Positions 37,315 to 46,517 are shown, numbered from the stretch's first letter. The stretch is DNA of 64,000 bases from Mycobacteriales bacterium (GCA_018376445.1 JAHABL010000006.1:1-64000), one strand, 5' to 3'. Numbers and translations are program-made. Notes: generated from the letters alone by a model not told the origin.

Positions 37315-37977
37315 TTACTTGGTTTTTTGGACGGTGCCGTAACTCTTAAGTTTTGCTGCCGCGGCGACACCCACCACTTCGCATGGTTTCATTTCTCGCG
37401 GCTCTCCGTGGGCAGATGCAATGTGATAAACCTTGCATACCCATTCGAGAAGTTCGGCATTTTCGGCGGCCGACTCGAGTGTCTTGCCGGAGCAGATAGT
37501 GCCGTGTGCTTTGAGAATGATGCCCTTCTGCCCCAGAATCTTCTTCTTGACGATATCGGCAAGTTTCTTGGTTCCAAAGGTGGCGTAAGGAGCGACTTTA
37601 ATGGAGCCACCCAGCGTGAGCTGCGTGTAGTGGATGAGGGGAACCTCATCGAGCACAAGACTGAGCGCAGTCGCGTAAGGAGAGTGGGTGTGGACAACGG
37701 CTTGTGCCTTGGGGTCTGACTCGTAGACGCCTAGGTGCATCTGCATCTCCGACGTGGGCTTCACATTACCGTCGAGCACTACTCCATTGGCGTCAACGAG
37801 AGGCACCTGGTCGACGGTGATGTTGTAGAAGCGGGCACCGGTGGCGGTGACGAGGAAATTATCCCCGTAGCGGCATGAAATATTGCCGGCGGAGCCTTCC
37901 ACGAGGCCTCGTTCGGCAAGTTGGTGGGCAATGTCCACTATCTCCTGGCGGAGCTCTGCAAGCTGTTGCGTTTCCAT
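37315..37977 (-). CDS. Class II aldolase (fuculose/ribulose-phosphate type)
   Basis: Zinc-dependent aldolase/epimerase family protein, 220 residues from ATG 37977. GLVEGSAGNISCRY holds the phosphate-binding loop, TGARFYNI follows, and the metal site is formed by VVHTHSPYATAL and KAHGTICSGKTLE histidines with the proton-shuttle glutamate in KPTSEMQMH. The start has no clear Shine-Dalgarno; TTGACA on the minus strand at 38007-38012 could be the -35 of a promoter producing a nearly leaderless message. It probably cleaves a ketose phosphate to DHAP and an aldehyde. Confidence 0.87.
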   Translation of the reverse strand: METQQLAELRQEIVDIAHQLAERGLVEGSAGNISCRYGDNFLVTATGARFYNITVDQVPLVDANGVVLDGNVKPTSEMQMHLGVYESDPKAQAVVHTHSPYATALSLVLDEVPLIHYTQLTLGGSIKVAPYATFGTKKLADIVKKKILGQKGIILKAHGTICSGKTLESAAENAELLEWVCKVYHIASAHGEPREMKPCEVVGVAAAAKLKSYGTVQKTK

Positions 37978-38232
37978 ACTTTTAGAGTCGCTTGTTATGG
38001 CCAAACTGTCAACGGCATTTCCTTGAATTGCGGGCGATACGCTGCGCAGTTGCCAAAAATTATGGAGACTCTCAGGGCTATTTATCTCCCCTCTAGGTTG
38101 GCAGGTGGGAAGTAGCCAGCTGTGCTCACCACAGGTGGTTTCCGCCACTGGAGGTGGAGAAAATGGGCTCAGCCCCGCGGCGTGTTCGAGGAGCCAAGGG
38201 GTTGAACTGGAGTGAGGTGGCGAGGGTACGGC

Positions 38233-38910
38233 CTAGTTTCCGAGGTGGAATCCGGGGATGGCCGCCCCTGCCCGGTCGTAGACGGATTTGATGGGGACGT
38301 ACATGCTGACTCCGTCTGCACCGCCCGAAAGGATGCCAATAACGCCCTCGGTGTTGTAGACGGCAGAACCGGAGTCTCCGGGGATGGAGCGCACAGTTGC
38401 GGAGCTGCCTCGGACGAAACCGGGGACGATGGCGCCGCGCATGAAAGCCAGCTCGTTGAGCTGGGAGATCTTACCGCAGCGCACGCCAGATTTGGTGCCG
38501 TGGAAGCATACCTTCGAGCCGGGGTTGAGCTGTCCGAGATAGGCAACGTGGGGGACGTCATTCTGCCCAATAATGACATTCGGCAGGAGTTTGATGACGG
38601 CGTAGTCAACTATCTGAAACTGAGCTCTTGCTACGTGGCCAATGAGCGTCCTTTTGAAATAGATGGGCTGGCCGACGAGCTCACCCAGTTTGCCATTGAC
38701 GCAGTGGCCGGCAGTGAGGAGGTACCGGTTACCGTTGGCGTCGCGGGCGGGAGCAGCTGCAGTGCACGTCCCGGTAGCGACGACATAGTTTGTGTTGATG
38801 GTGTCCCCGGGCATGATGGTGACGGGTGCGGAGGCGGCGTGGGCAGTAACGGGTGCGGCGATAATCGTGAGGGCGAGGGCGGCAGCAGACATGGCCTTAG
38901 CGGTGCGCAT
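38233..38910 (-). CDS. Secreted trypsin-like serine protease (S1)
   Basis: 225 residues with a signal peptide (MRTAKAMSAAALALTIIAAP, cleavage near AHAA). Catalytic triad: His69 in LTAGHC, Asp102 in QIVDYAVIKL and Ser180 in PGDSGSAV. Four cysteines form two likely disulfides (49-70, 135-145). No obvious pro-domain, membrane anchor or cell-wall signal, so it is probably released. Substrate unknown. Monocistronic: bS22 lies upstream behind its own terminator. Confidence 0.92.
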   Translation of the reverse strand: MRTAKAMSAAALALTIIAAPVTAHAASAPVTIMPGDTINTNYVVATGTCTAAAPARDANGNRYLLTAGHCVNGKLGELVGQPIYFKRTLIGHVARAQFQIVDYAVIKLLPNVIIGQNDVPHVAYLGQLNPGSKVCFHGTKSGVRCGKISQLNELAFMRGAIVPGFVRGSSATVRSIPGDSGSAVYNTEGVIGILSGGADGVSMYVPIKSVYDRAGAAIPGFHLGN

Positions 38911-39006
38911 TGGGCCTCCTCTTTTCTAGGCGATATTGGTCTACTTATTTATGGCGCTGCAGTTGTTTTTGTTACGGGTAGGAGAGAATTCTGGGTAACG
39001 AAAATA

Positions 39007-39035
39007 CAGCCACCTCTCGCATGGTGAGGTGGCTG
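39007..39035 (-). terminator. Terminator after bS22
   Basis: CAGCCACCTC/GAGGTGGCTG arms with a 9-base loop, 26 bases past the bS22 stop, followed on the minus strand by TATTTTCG. Confidence 0.75.
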
Positions 39036-39061
39036 ATTTTCGCAAATTAGTCGAGGCGTGA

Positions 39062-39163
39062 TTACTTGCCGAGCTTACGACGCTGAACGCGCGTACGACG
39101 AAGCAGCTTACGGTGCTTCTTCTTCGACATGCGCTTGCGGCGCTTCTTAATCACTGATCCCAT
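39062..39163 (-). CDS. Ribosomal protein bS22 (33 residues)
   Basis: Very short basic protein starting [20 protein letters not shown] and ending VQRRKLGK, 33 residues with about half Lys/Arg. It matches the actinobacterial AURKAIP1/COX24-domain protein (Rv0500B in M. tuberculosis), seen as an extra protein bS22 in mycobacterial ribosome structures. GAGGG lies seven bases before the ATG. It precedes proC and a small HTH gene as in mycobacteria. Confidence 0.93.
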
Positions 39164-39325
39164 GGAGATCCCTCACTGTTCTGTATGGTCTTTGTGCTTA
39201 TGGCGTACGGGGCGCGGTGAGAATCCTCGCGACGTTCACCTGAAAACCGTAGTTTTCGAGGAGTTCATACTCCCGTGGACTAGTAAAGCTTACCCCTACC
39301 AGCACGTCATGCGAAATTTTCGTTG
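39164..39325. other. Short intergenic region
   Basis: About 160 bases between bS22 and the HTH gene; no gene or clear signal beyond the bS22 ribosome-binding site. Confidence 0.3.
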
Positions 39326-39550
39326 TTAGCCGACCTCGTAGAATGAAGACTTCAGGTAGTCTTCAACAACCTGAGAATCGACTCGGAAGGAACGACCGAA
39401 GCGAGCTGCCGGCAGTTCTCCGCTGTGGACCATACGGTAGACGGTCATTTTGGACACGCGCATAATTTCCGCAACTTCGGCGACGGTGAGAAACTTGGGA
39501 GCTTCTCCGCCTTGTGCGGTGAGCGCTTCATTAGCACCTTTCGATGCCAT
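39326..39550 (-). CDS. Small excisionase-type HTH DNA-binding protein
   Basis: 74 residues from ATG 39550 (GGAGG eight bases upstream). Winged-helix MerR/excisionase fold: LTVAEVAEIMRVSKMTVYRMVHSGELPAARFGRSFRV, with the FGRSFRV wing. The same protein (Rv0500A) sits at this place in mycobacteria. Despite the 'excisionase' name there is no prophage here; it is probably a conserved regulator. Confidence 0.92.
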   Translation of the reverse strand: MASKGANEALTAQGGEAPKFLTVAEVAEIMRVSKMTVYRMVHSGELPAARFGRSFRVDSQVVEDYLKSSFYEVG

Positions 39551-39739
39551 TGCATACACCTCCAGCACGAGCTGTGCCACGAGCTTCCCCACTCGTGAAC
39601 TAGTCACACACGTGCTGTAAGTAGCCTAACGTGTCTTGTGTGAAAAATGCGACACGAGTGGCCAATTCGATAAAAGTCCACTCGTGTAGTTCTCAAAATA
39701 GGCTGCAAAGGTCCTGAAAACCCGACCTAGAACAAGAAA

Positions 39740-39765
39740 GGTCTACCCCCAATTGGGGGTAGACC
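39740..39765. terminator. Terminator after proC
   Basis: GGTCTACCCCC AATT GGGGGTAGACC, perfect 11-base arms. On the plus strand a T-run follows (GCTTTTTTT). On the minus strand it ends proC 20 bases past its stop, with only TTT following. Confidence 0.8.
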
Positions 39766-39784
39766 GCTTTTTTATTGCCGCGCA

Positions 39785-40597
39785 CTACATCTTCGGGTGC
39801 ATCTCTTTCGACTTCTCGGCAACAGCATCCAGCACCTCATAAATCGTGGACCGGAAGCCACCGTCCTCAAAAGCACGCAGACCCGCCGCTGTCGTACCAC
39901 CCGGAGAAGTCACCGCCTCACGCAACTGCGCGGGGGTCTTCCCGCTCTCCTGCAACATCTTTGCAGAACCAGCAATAGTGCCAATGGCGAGTTCAGCAGC
40001 CACCGGGCGTGTCAACCCCATGGCCACACCAGCATCAATCATTGCCTCCACCATAAGGAAGAAGTACGCCGGACCAGAGCCAGAAATTGCCGTCACTATA
40101 TCCATATCGGTCTCGGGCACTTCCAAGACGGTTCCCACCGAACCAAGTAGTCCGCGCACCTGCTCCACATGCTCAGGACGGGCATAGCGGCCAGCAGACA
40201 CCGCGCACACACCCTCCCCTACCAACATCGGGGTATTCGGCATCACACGAATAACCGGCGAGCCCGCAGAGAGCTGATTCTCGTAATACACCGTAGGAAT
40301 GCCGGCGGCGATAGACACCACGACAACCTCGTTTTCCAGGGCGCCAGTAGCATCTGCCAGCACCGCCAATACCGTCTTCACATCCTTCGGCTTTACCGCC
40401 ACAAAGACGTAGTCCGAGCTCTCCACCGCATCCTCAATATCCGTTGTGAGAATGTCGTAGCGCTCGCTGAGTTCGGCGGCACGTTCCGCATTGTTTTCGC
40501 ACACGATAATGTTGCGGGCCGGCAAACCACCGTTGATCATTCCAGCGACGAGGGCTTCACCCATCTGGCCGCCGCCAATTACAGCAATCCGAGTCAT
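39785..40597 (-). CDS. proC: Pyrroline-5-carboxylate reductase
   Basis: Last step of proline synthesis, NAD(P)H-dependent. 270 residues. N-terminal Rossmann motif IGGGQMGEALVAGM, VAVKPKDV, RVMPNTPMLVGEGV, and the C-terminal SGSGPAYFFLMVEAM dimer/substrate segment with SPGGTTAAGL. Identity secure. Confidence 0.97.
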   Translation of the reverse strand: MTRIAVIGGGQMGEALVAGMINGGLPARNIIVCENNAERAAELSERYDILTTDIEDAVESSDYVFVAVKPKDVKTVLAVLADATGALENEVVVVSIAAGIPTVYYENQLSAGSPVIRVMPNTPMLVGEGVCAVSAGRYARPEHVEQVRGLLGSVGTVLEVPETDMDIVTAISGSGPAYFFLMVEAMIDAGVAMGLTRPVAAELAIGTIAGSAKMLQESGKTPAQLREAVTSPGGTTAAGLRAFEDGGFRSTIYEVLDAVAEKSKEMHPKM

Positions 40598-40678
40598 ACC
40601 TCTAACAGTGCCATAACACGAGCCCTAATGCCACGAGTCCGTGGCCAGGAACAATGACTCACCCGACGCCGCAGACGA

Positions 40679-42085
40679 TTAGCGGGGCACCAACGCAATG
40701 GGGCCAATAGTGACGAAGAATGCCACCGCCCAGGTAAATATGAGCACCCAGAATTCCTCCCGCCGACGCAGCAGACGCGCCGCGACCACCATCACCACCT
40801 GTACTGCCAAGGCCAGACCGAAGGTGAGAATGTGAAGGGAGGGACGACCCCACAAAATGCCGAAAAGCCAGAACAGGAAACCACCCGCCACCGCCGTAAT
40901 AACGACCTGCCCGATCTGCAGAATTCGATCCGCCGGGGTGATCTGTTCCTTGTCGACATCCCGCTTGGTCAGATTGTGGAAGACTGCACGCAGACGATTC
41001 TTCGCCCCCTGCTGCCGCACCGTGCCCTGCGCGGATGCAGCGGCCGGCTGAGTGGCTGTCGTCCCAGACCGGTCAACACGGGAGGCACGTCGTCCATCCG
41101 CATGGCTAGCGTGGCCGGCATGGCTCACCCGTTCAGCACGGCCAGAATGACTGGCATGATCGACTGTGCCATGGGACTGCTGTTCTGCAGTTGGCTCAGA
41201 CTGCTCGGCGCTACGACGAGAAGCGCTCATCCGCGCCTCCCACTCGTCATCAAAATCGCACTCGGTGGAGCGTTCCGACGGAACGTGCTCAGAAGCCGCA
41301 CGGGAATAGCGTCGGCGGCTTTCTTCAATCTCTCGCTCAAGTTCTTCGGCAGCTACCGGCCCTAGCGAGTCCATCCCTGCCGTAATGAAGTACTGCTGAT
41401 CCACGTTGCTGGCCGGTGGATCCTCGTGCATGGGGCGATCGAACCCCTGAGTATCGTCATCATTGAGAATCCAGCTGCGCCGAGGACGGGACGACGTGAC
41501 CTGCGATGCAGCATCGGCAGCCTCGTCAATCGAGTCGCGTGCCCACGCCCCGGGTGATCCCAACGTCTCGCGCCCCGTTCCGTCTCCTCGTGTGCCACTA
41601 GACATATTGGAAACATCCGGCCACGACATCAGCTCATCTGCAGCAGCTAGATCGACGGCACTCACCGTATCGAGTGGCTGTGAGTACGCTCCCGCCCGCG
41701 AGCGATAGTCAGCAGACTGCCTATAATCCGTCACCCCGTAGTCCGACGAGCTATGGCGGGAAGAAGTGTTGCCGCCAGAGCTACGCCCCGCCGTCTGACG
41801 AGACGATCCAGTGGACATACTGGGACGAGCTGTAGAGTGATCAAATCGTTGCGGCTGCGCACGCCGTGGCGGCATAACAGCCCCGTTATCCCCCGCTGCA
41901 GCGGAGCCCGCCGACTCCTCGTAGACAGCCTGGCGCGCCCGCCGGGCAGACCGAGTTTCCCCACTATAACCAGTATTTTCTGGAGTTTGACCGGACATCC
42001 GGGCCAGCAATTGTGCAACCGTCACAGAACCATCATCGTGTCCCCCGGAGACGGGGGGAGACTGGTCGTCAAACGGTTGCGCCAT
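40679..42085 (-). CDS. Large disordered membrane protein (Rv0497-like)
   Basis: 468 residues. An N-terminal SVTVAQLLARMSG motif is followed by about 340 residues of Ser/Arg/Gln/Asp-rich low-complexity sequence with His-rich repeats (HASHSGRAERVSHAGHASHADG). The last 80 residues form three membrane spans (IGQVVITAVAGGFLFWLFGIL, LHILTFGLALAVQVVMVVAA and FWVLIFTWAVAFFVTIGPI). A protein of this layout lies near senX3-regX3 and proC in mycobacteria. Function unknown; the long cytoplasmic tail suggests a scaffold. Confidence 0.75.
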   Translation of the reverse strand: MAQPFDDQSPPVSGGHDDGSVTVAQLLARMSGQTPENTGYSGETRSARRARQAVYEESAGSAAAGDNGAVMPPRRAQPQRFDHSTARPSMSTGSSRQTAGRSSGGNTSSRHSSSDYGVTDYRQSADYRSRAGAYSQPLDTVSAVDLAAADELMSWPDVSNMSSGTRGDGTGRETLGSPGAWARDSIDEAADAASQVTSSRPRRSWILNDDDTQGFDRPMHEDPPASNVDQQYFITAGMDSLGPVAAEELEREIEESRRRYSRAASEHVPSERSTECDFDDEWEARMSASRRSAEQSEPTAEQQSHGTVDHASHSGRAERVSHAGHASHADGRRASRVDRSGTTATQPAAASAQGTVRQQGAKNRLRAVFHNLTKRDVDKEQITPADRILQIGQVVITAVAGGFLFWLFGILWGRPSLHILTFGLALAVQVVMVVAARLLRRREEFWVLIFTWAVAFFVTIGPIALVPR

Positions 42086-42149
42086 AATCCCCTCTTCAGA
42101 ACTGGTCGACTATCTAACAGCCTACCTATTCAAGGGGTACAGCCAAAGG

Positions 42150-42836
42150 CTAATTCTCGAATTTATAGCCAAGGCCACGTACAGTCACTAGATGCACAGG
42201 GGAGGACGGATCCTCTTCTACCTTGGAACGCAAACGCTTGATATGAACGTCAAGCGTCTTAGTGTCGCCCACATAGTCGGAGCCCCACACCCGGTCAATG
42301 AGCTGCCCACGCGCCAACACTCGACCCGCATTCCGCATAAGGTACTCCAGCAAGTGAAATTCCTTCAGCGGCAACTGTACTTCCTCCCCACGCACCAGAA
42401 CACGGTGGGCATCTACTTCCATCACCACGGGGCCGGCGCTAATGGTCGTTTCCTCCGGCACCGGAGCATCAGCAGAACGCTGGCGGCGCAATACCGCATT
42501 GATGCGTGCGATCAGCTCACGGGACGAGTACGGCTTGGTGACGTAATCGTCGGCACCAATCTCCAAGCCCACCACCTTGTCGATTTCGGCGTCGCGCGCC
42601 GTCACCATAATGATGGGAACATCCGAGATAGCCCGCAGTTCCTTGCAGACATCCGTACCCGACTTACCGGGCAGCATGAGGTCGAGTAGCACAAGATCCG
42701 GCTGGACCCGCGCAAACTTATTGAGGGCAGTCACACCATCGCCCACGATGTCGACATCGAAACCCTCCCGCTGCAGCAAGAAACCCAGCGGCTCAGCCAA
42801 CGACATCTCATCTTCCACGATCATGATGCGGCTCAT
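42150..42836 (-). CDS. regX3: Two-component response regulator RegX3
   Basis: OmpR-family transcription factor, 228 residues. Receiver domain with acidic pair VEDE, phosphoacceptor Asp52 in LVLLDLMLPG and Lys101 in DDYVTKPY. C-terminal winged helix with ELIDRVWG-type region (GQLIDRVWGSDYVGDTKTLDVHIKRLRSKVEE). In mycobacteria the SenX3-RegX3 pair controls the phosphate-starvation response. The ATG directly follows the senX3 stop (TAAATG). Confidence 0.95.
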   Translation of the reverse strand: MSRIMIVEDEMSLAEPLGFLLQREGFDVDIVGDGVTALNKFARVQPDLVLLDLMLPGKSGTDVCKELRAISDVPIIMVTARDAEIDKVVGLEIGADDYVTKPYSSRELIARINAVLRRQRSADAPVPEETTISAGPVVMEVDAHRVLVRGEEVQLPLKEFHLLEYLMRNAGRVLARGQLIDRVWGSDYVGDTKTLDVHIKRLRSKVEEDPSSPVHLVTVRGLGYKFEN

Positions 42837-44099
42837 TTATTTGTTCTCCTCTGTTGAATTAACGGCGGACAGCTCATGGGTCTCTGCAGGCAGGAACCCC
42901 AACGTAAACGTCGACCCGACACCCGGTTTGGACCACACCGCAACTACACCGCCCATATTGAGGGCAATCTGCTTAACGATGGCAAGACCCAACCCGGTGC
43001 CACCACGCCCGCGAGAACGGGCCTTGTCGACACGGTAGAAACGTTCAAAAATGCGATTAATGTGCTTGGGGGCAATACCCACACCCTTATCCGTCACCTG
43101 CACCACATAGAGTTCCTGCTCGTCCCGCAGGGCATGGTTGAGGGCCATATTGGTGTTCGGGCTGGACATACGTTCCCGCAACGTCCCCACCAACATGCGC
43201 TCCCGGGAAACCACCACTTGTTTGCCCCCATCGGAGTAACGGATGGCATTCTCAATAAGGTTGTGCAGCGCCATCACCAGCAGAGTGCGGTCCCCCCACA
43301 CCAGTAAGCCTTCATGCGTGTCCAGACGCACAGTCACATCATACTTTTCCTGCGAATGGCGGGAGCGGGAAAGTGCCTCCGCCACAACCGTATCTAGCTC
43401 AATAACTTCCGGATCGGGAAGCTTCTCCGCGCCCTGGAGGCGGGAGAGCTCCATGAGCTCCGAGATGAGCTGGGACAAGCGCATCGACTCGGTGTGCAGT
43501 TTGTTAGCGAAATAGTCCACCTGGGCAGGATCAGACACATCGGTGAGGAGCGCCTCGGCGAGGAGAGCAATTGCCCCCACCGGAGTCTTCAGTTCATGGG
43601 AGACGTTGGCGACGAAATCCCGACGGGTCTTCTCCAGGCGGGCTTCCTCAGTGGCGTCAATGCAGTAGATCACCACAAATTGGGAGTCCTCCTCCACCAG
43701 CGGCTTCATAATAATGAGAAGCGACTCAACGGGTTTGGCAATGCGGTAGGAGGTCTTTGGCCGCAGGTGGAAGGTAACGGGTTCCCGACTCGAGAACACC
43801 TGCTCCACCGTAGACCAGAGTTTCTGGTGAATATGCCGGTCTGCCACGATGCCCAGCAAGTGGGCCTGCTCGTTCATGAGAACGACGTCTTGCATACGAT
43901 CCACAAGGGCCACACCGAAAGGCGCGGAGGCGGAGATACGGCGGAGTGCTTCGAGCTCGCTAATGCCAGTGTCATCATGATGATCAGCTGGGGCAGAGCG
44001 CTCGAGAAGATGGGTACCAAGTCGGTAGCAGAAGACGCCAAGAAGAACGCCCAGGATGAATATCAGCAGGGCGACTAAAGGAAGATACTCGGCCTTCAC
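42837..44099 (-). CDS. senX3: Sensor histidine kinase SenX3
   Basis: Membrane sensor kinase, 420 residues from GTG 44099. A single N-terminal span (LPLVALLIFILGVLLGVFCY), a PAS-like domain (about 45-150), then HisKA with the phosphoacceptor His168 in NVSHELKTP and an ATPase domain with NLIENAIRYS (N box), DKGVGIAPKH (G1) and GRGGTGLGLAIVKQ (G2). Pairs with regX3. Confidence 0.95.
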   Translation of the reverse strand: MKAEYLPLVALLIFILGVLLGVFCYRLGTHLLERSAPADHHDDTGISELEALRRISASAPFGVALVDRMQDVVLMNEQAHLLGIVADRHIHQKLWSTVEQVFSSREPVTFHLRPKTSYRIAKPVESLLIIMKPLVEEDSQFVVIYCIDATEEARLEKTRRDFVANVSHELKTPVGAIALLAEALLTDVSDPAQVDYFANKLHTESMRLSQLISELMELSRLQGAEKLPDPEVIELDTVVAEALSRSRHSQEKYDVTVRLDTHEGLLVWGDRTLLVMALHNLIENAIRYSDGGKQVVVSRERMLVGTLRERMSSPNTNMALNHALRDEQELYVVQVTDKGVGIAPKHINRIFERFYRVDKARSRGRGGTGLGLAIVKQIALNMGGVVAVWSKPGVGSTFTLGFLPAETHELSAVNSTEENK

Positions 44100-44259
44100 C
44101 CTTCCTATGGTACGGAATGGCAGAGGCTCTGGCCGAACCAGTCACTCGCGGATTTCGCCCAAAAGCCACGTTTCTCGAGGTATTTCAGCATGCCGTCGCT
44201 AATAATTCACATTTTTGTAAACATTTTCGGACGGGGAGGCAACGGTTCGGAGATAACGA

Positions 44260-44300
44260 AAACGGGAGACACCTCACCGAAAGGTGAGCGTCTCCCGTTT
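44260..44300 (-). terminator. Terminator after gpmA
   Basis: Long hairpin: AAACGGGAGAC and GTCTCCCGTTT outer arms, small asymmetric bulge, CTCACC/GGTGAG inner stem and a GAAA (plus strand) loop. It lies 21 bases past the gpmA stop. Confidence 0.85.
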
Positions 44301-44321
44301 CCGAGAAGTGCTGAAAAGCTC

Positions 44322-45086
44322 TTACTTGTTGCCCTGGGCGGCCACTGCGGCAGCACCAGCAGCGGCTGCCTCGGGATCGAGGTAATCACCGCCGGGGTTG
44401 GTGACCTTCAGTTCACCGTCAACCAGCTCGAAGTTGTACACCAGCGGAATACCGGTGGGGATGTTGAGCTCGGCGATGTCCTCGTCAGAGATGTTGTCGA
44501 GGTACTTCACCATGGCGCGCAGGGAATTACCGTGGGCGGCAACCAGGACGTTCTTGCCGGCCTTGAGGTCCTGCTCGATGCTCTCGTGGTAGTAGGGAAC
44601 CAGGCGATTGACGACGTCCAGCAGGCATTCGGTGAGGGGAACCTCGTCTAGATCGGCGTAGCGAGGATCATGGGTCTGCGAGTACTCGTTCTCGGGGTCA
44701 ATAGCCGGCGGCGGAGTGTTGTAGGAACGACGCCACAGCATGAACTGCTCGTCGCCGAATTCCTTCTTGATCTCTGCCTTGTTGAGGCCCTGCAGCTTGC
44801 CGTAGTGACGCTCGTTCAGACGCCAGTCGCGCACGACGGGAATCCAATGGCGGTCAGCAGCATCCAGCGCAATCTGGGCGGTCTGGATGGCACGACGCAG
44901 GAGGGAAGTGTAGAGGACATCCGGCAGCACGTTCTTCTCAACGAGAAGCTCGCCGCCGCGCTTTGCTTCAGCTTCGCCCTTTTCAGTGAGACGAACATCC
45001 ACCCAACCAGTGAACTGGTTGGAGGCATTCCACTCGGACTGGCCGTGACGAAGCAGGATCAGGGTTCCAGGTGTATTTTCAGCCAT
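44322..45086 (-). CDS. gpmA: 2,3-Bisphosphoglycerate-dependent phosphoglycerate mutase
   Basis: Glycolytic interconversion of 3- and 2-phosphoglycerate. 254 residues from ATG 45086. Phosphohistidine His14 in LILLRHGQSEWNASNQFTGW, LNERHYGKLQGLNKAE and the second histidine in LVAAHGNSLRAM. The C-terminus adds an Ala-rich tail. The upstream frame to 45185 has no homologous residues. In mycobacteria gpm1 also sits between mshA and senX3. Confidence 0.97.
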   Translation of the reverse strand: MAENTPGTLILLRHGQSEWNASNQFTGWVDVRLTEKGEAEAKRGGELLVEKNVLPDVLYTSLLRRAIQTAQIALDAADRHWIPVVRDWRLNERHYGKLQGLNKAEIKKEFGDEQFMLWRRSYNTPPPAIDPENEYSQTHDPRYADLDEVPLTECLLDVVNRLVPYYHESIEQDLKAGKNVLVAAHGNSLRAMVKYLDNISDEDIAELNIPTGIPLVYNFELVDGELKVTNPGGDYLDPEAAAAGAAAVAAQGNK

Positions 45087-45230
45087 GCCCCTATTGTGCC
45101 TTGTGAACGCCATATTGTAAAAGGCGGAGCTGGCTGCTTCAGGGGGCAAGGCACGCCCGAAAAGGGCAAGTAGCCCATCAGCCATCCCGGCGCCTTGTCA
45201 CACCACTCGCACTTCCCCACCACATCCCCG

Positions 45231-46517
45231 CTAGGAGGGCGAGTAGTAGTTGTCGCGCGCCCGTCGGTAACAGTCGACCAGCTTTGAGACCGTTCGCGAC
45301 CAGGAGAAGTTGGCGGCATGACGGGGTGCAGAAATAGCCAAACCAATGCGTAGGGCATCGTCATCCAACACCTTCCCCAACACATCAGCCCACCGCAGTG
45401 GATCATGCCCGTCCACCAGCAGGCCACTCACGCCGTCATCAACCGCCAGCGGCAAACCGCCCACATTGGTGGCTACCACCGCCGTACCGCAGGCCTGCGC
45501 CTCCAACGCCACCAGCCCAAAGGACTCGTTATGGCTGGGGACCGCCACCACATCTGCCGCCCGAAACACCTGCACGAGCTTCTCTGGGGGCATCGGTCGG
45601 AAGAACTTCACATGGGCGGCAATACCCAACCGTGCCACCTGGCCTTGCAGCACCGTAGGAGCATCCAGCCCAGAACCAGAGGGGCCGCCAACAATAACAA
45701 TGGTGAGGTGACGGTCAGGCCGGCGCCGCAACAGCTCGGCTGCGGCATCAATGAGAACATCGGGGGCTTTCAACTTTTGAATACGCCCCACGAAGGCAAT
45801 AATCTGGTCCTCCTGCGGCAACCCCAACTGGCGACGCGCCGCCTCCGTCGCCCCTGGGCCGCCTGGCGAAAACAAACTGAGGTCCGCCCCTGGCGGAATA
45901 ACGTCAATACGCTGGGCTCGTGCCCCCAATAGCCGCACCAGCTCCGCCTTTTCCGCCGGAGTGTTAGCGGTAAGGCGGGTGGCGTTCGCGGTGATAGCAT
46001 GCTCGGCATCTAATCGGTTCTGTGGCTCCGGGGTATCCCCCTCCGCCAAACTGGCATTCTTGACCGCCGCCACCGTGTGGAAGGTGTGGACTAGTGGTAC
46101 CTGCCAGCGACGGGAGGCCATCATGCCGACCTGGCCAGACAGCCAGTAGTGCGAATGGATGAGGTCAAAGTAGCCGCGCTCGTGGCGGGCTTCCACCTGC
46201 ATCACCCCATGGGCGAAGGAACACAACTCGCGGGGAAGATCGTATTTGTCAAGGCCTTCCAGCGGCCCGGCTAAGACATGGCGTACACGGACGCCCGGCT
46301 CTTCCTCCTCCATAGGGTCGCGGGAGGATTCGGTGGCACGGGTGAAAATCTCCACCTCAATACCGCGGCGGGCGAGCTGACGGGCTGTCTGCAGGACGAA
46401 AACGTTCATGCCTCCGGCGTCACCGGTCCCCGGCTGCGCGAGGGGAGAGGTGTGCATGGAGAGAAGCGCCACACGGCGTAGCAGGGGACTGCGAACGCTG
46501 GAGGGGGCAGGGGACAT
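45231..46517 (-). CDS. mshA: D-inositol-3-phosphate glycosyltransferase (mycothiol)
   Basis: First committed step of mycothiol synthesis: transfer of GlcNAc from UDP-GlcNAc to inositol-3-phosphate. GT4 fold, 428 residues from ATG 46517; ATG 46553 is an alternative and neither has a strong Shine-Dalgarno. N-terminal HTSPLAQPGTGDAGGMNV, FDLIHSHYWLSGQVG, VHTFHTVAAVKNASLA, and the C-terminal nucleotide-sugar site SHNESFGLVALEAQACGT (EX7E) are characteristic of MshA. Confidence 0.95.
   Translation of the reverse strand: MSPAPSSVRSPLLRRVALLSMHTSPLAQPGTGDAGGMNVFVLQTARQLARRGIEVEIFTRATESSRDPMEEEEPGVRVRHVLAGPLEGLDKYDLPRELCSFAHGVMQVEARHERGYFDLIHSHYWLSGQVGMMASRRWQVPLVHTFHTVAAVKNASLAEGDTPEPQNRLDAEHAITANATRLTANTPAEKAELVRLLGARAQRIDVIPPGADLSLFSPGGPGATEAARRQLGLPQEDQIIAFVGRIQKLKAPDVLIDAAAELLRRRPDRHLTIVIVGGPSGSGLDAPTVLQGQVARLGIAAHVKFFRPMPPEKLVQVFRAADVVAVPSHNESFGLVALEAQACGTAVVATNVGGLPLAVDDGVSGLLVDGHDPLRWADVLGKVLDDDALRIGLAISAPRHAANFSWSRTVSKLVDCYRRARDNYYSPS

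Noticed and set aside
39326..39607. Excisionase annotation as a sign of a prophage or integrative element
   Set aside because: No integrase, attachment repeats or phage genes nearby, and the same small HTH gene sits here in mycobacteria.
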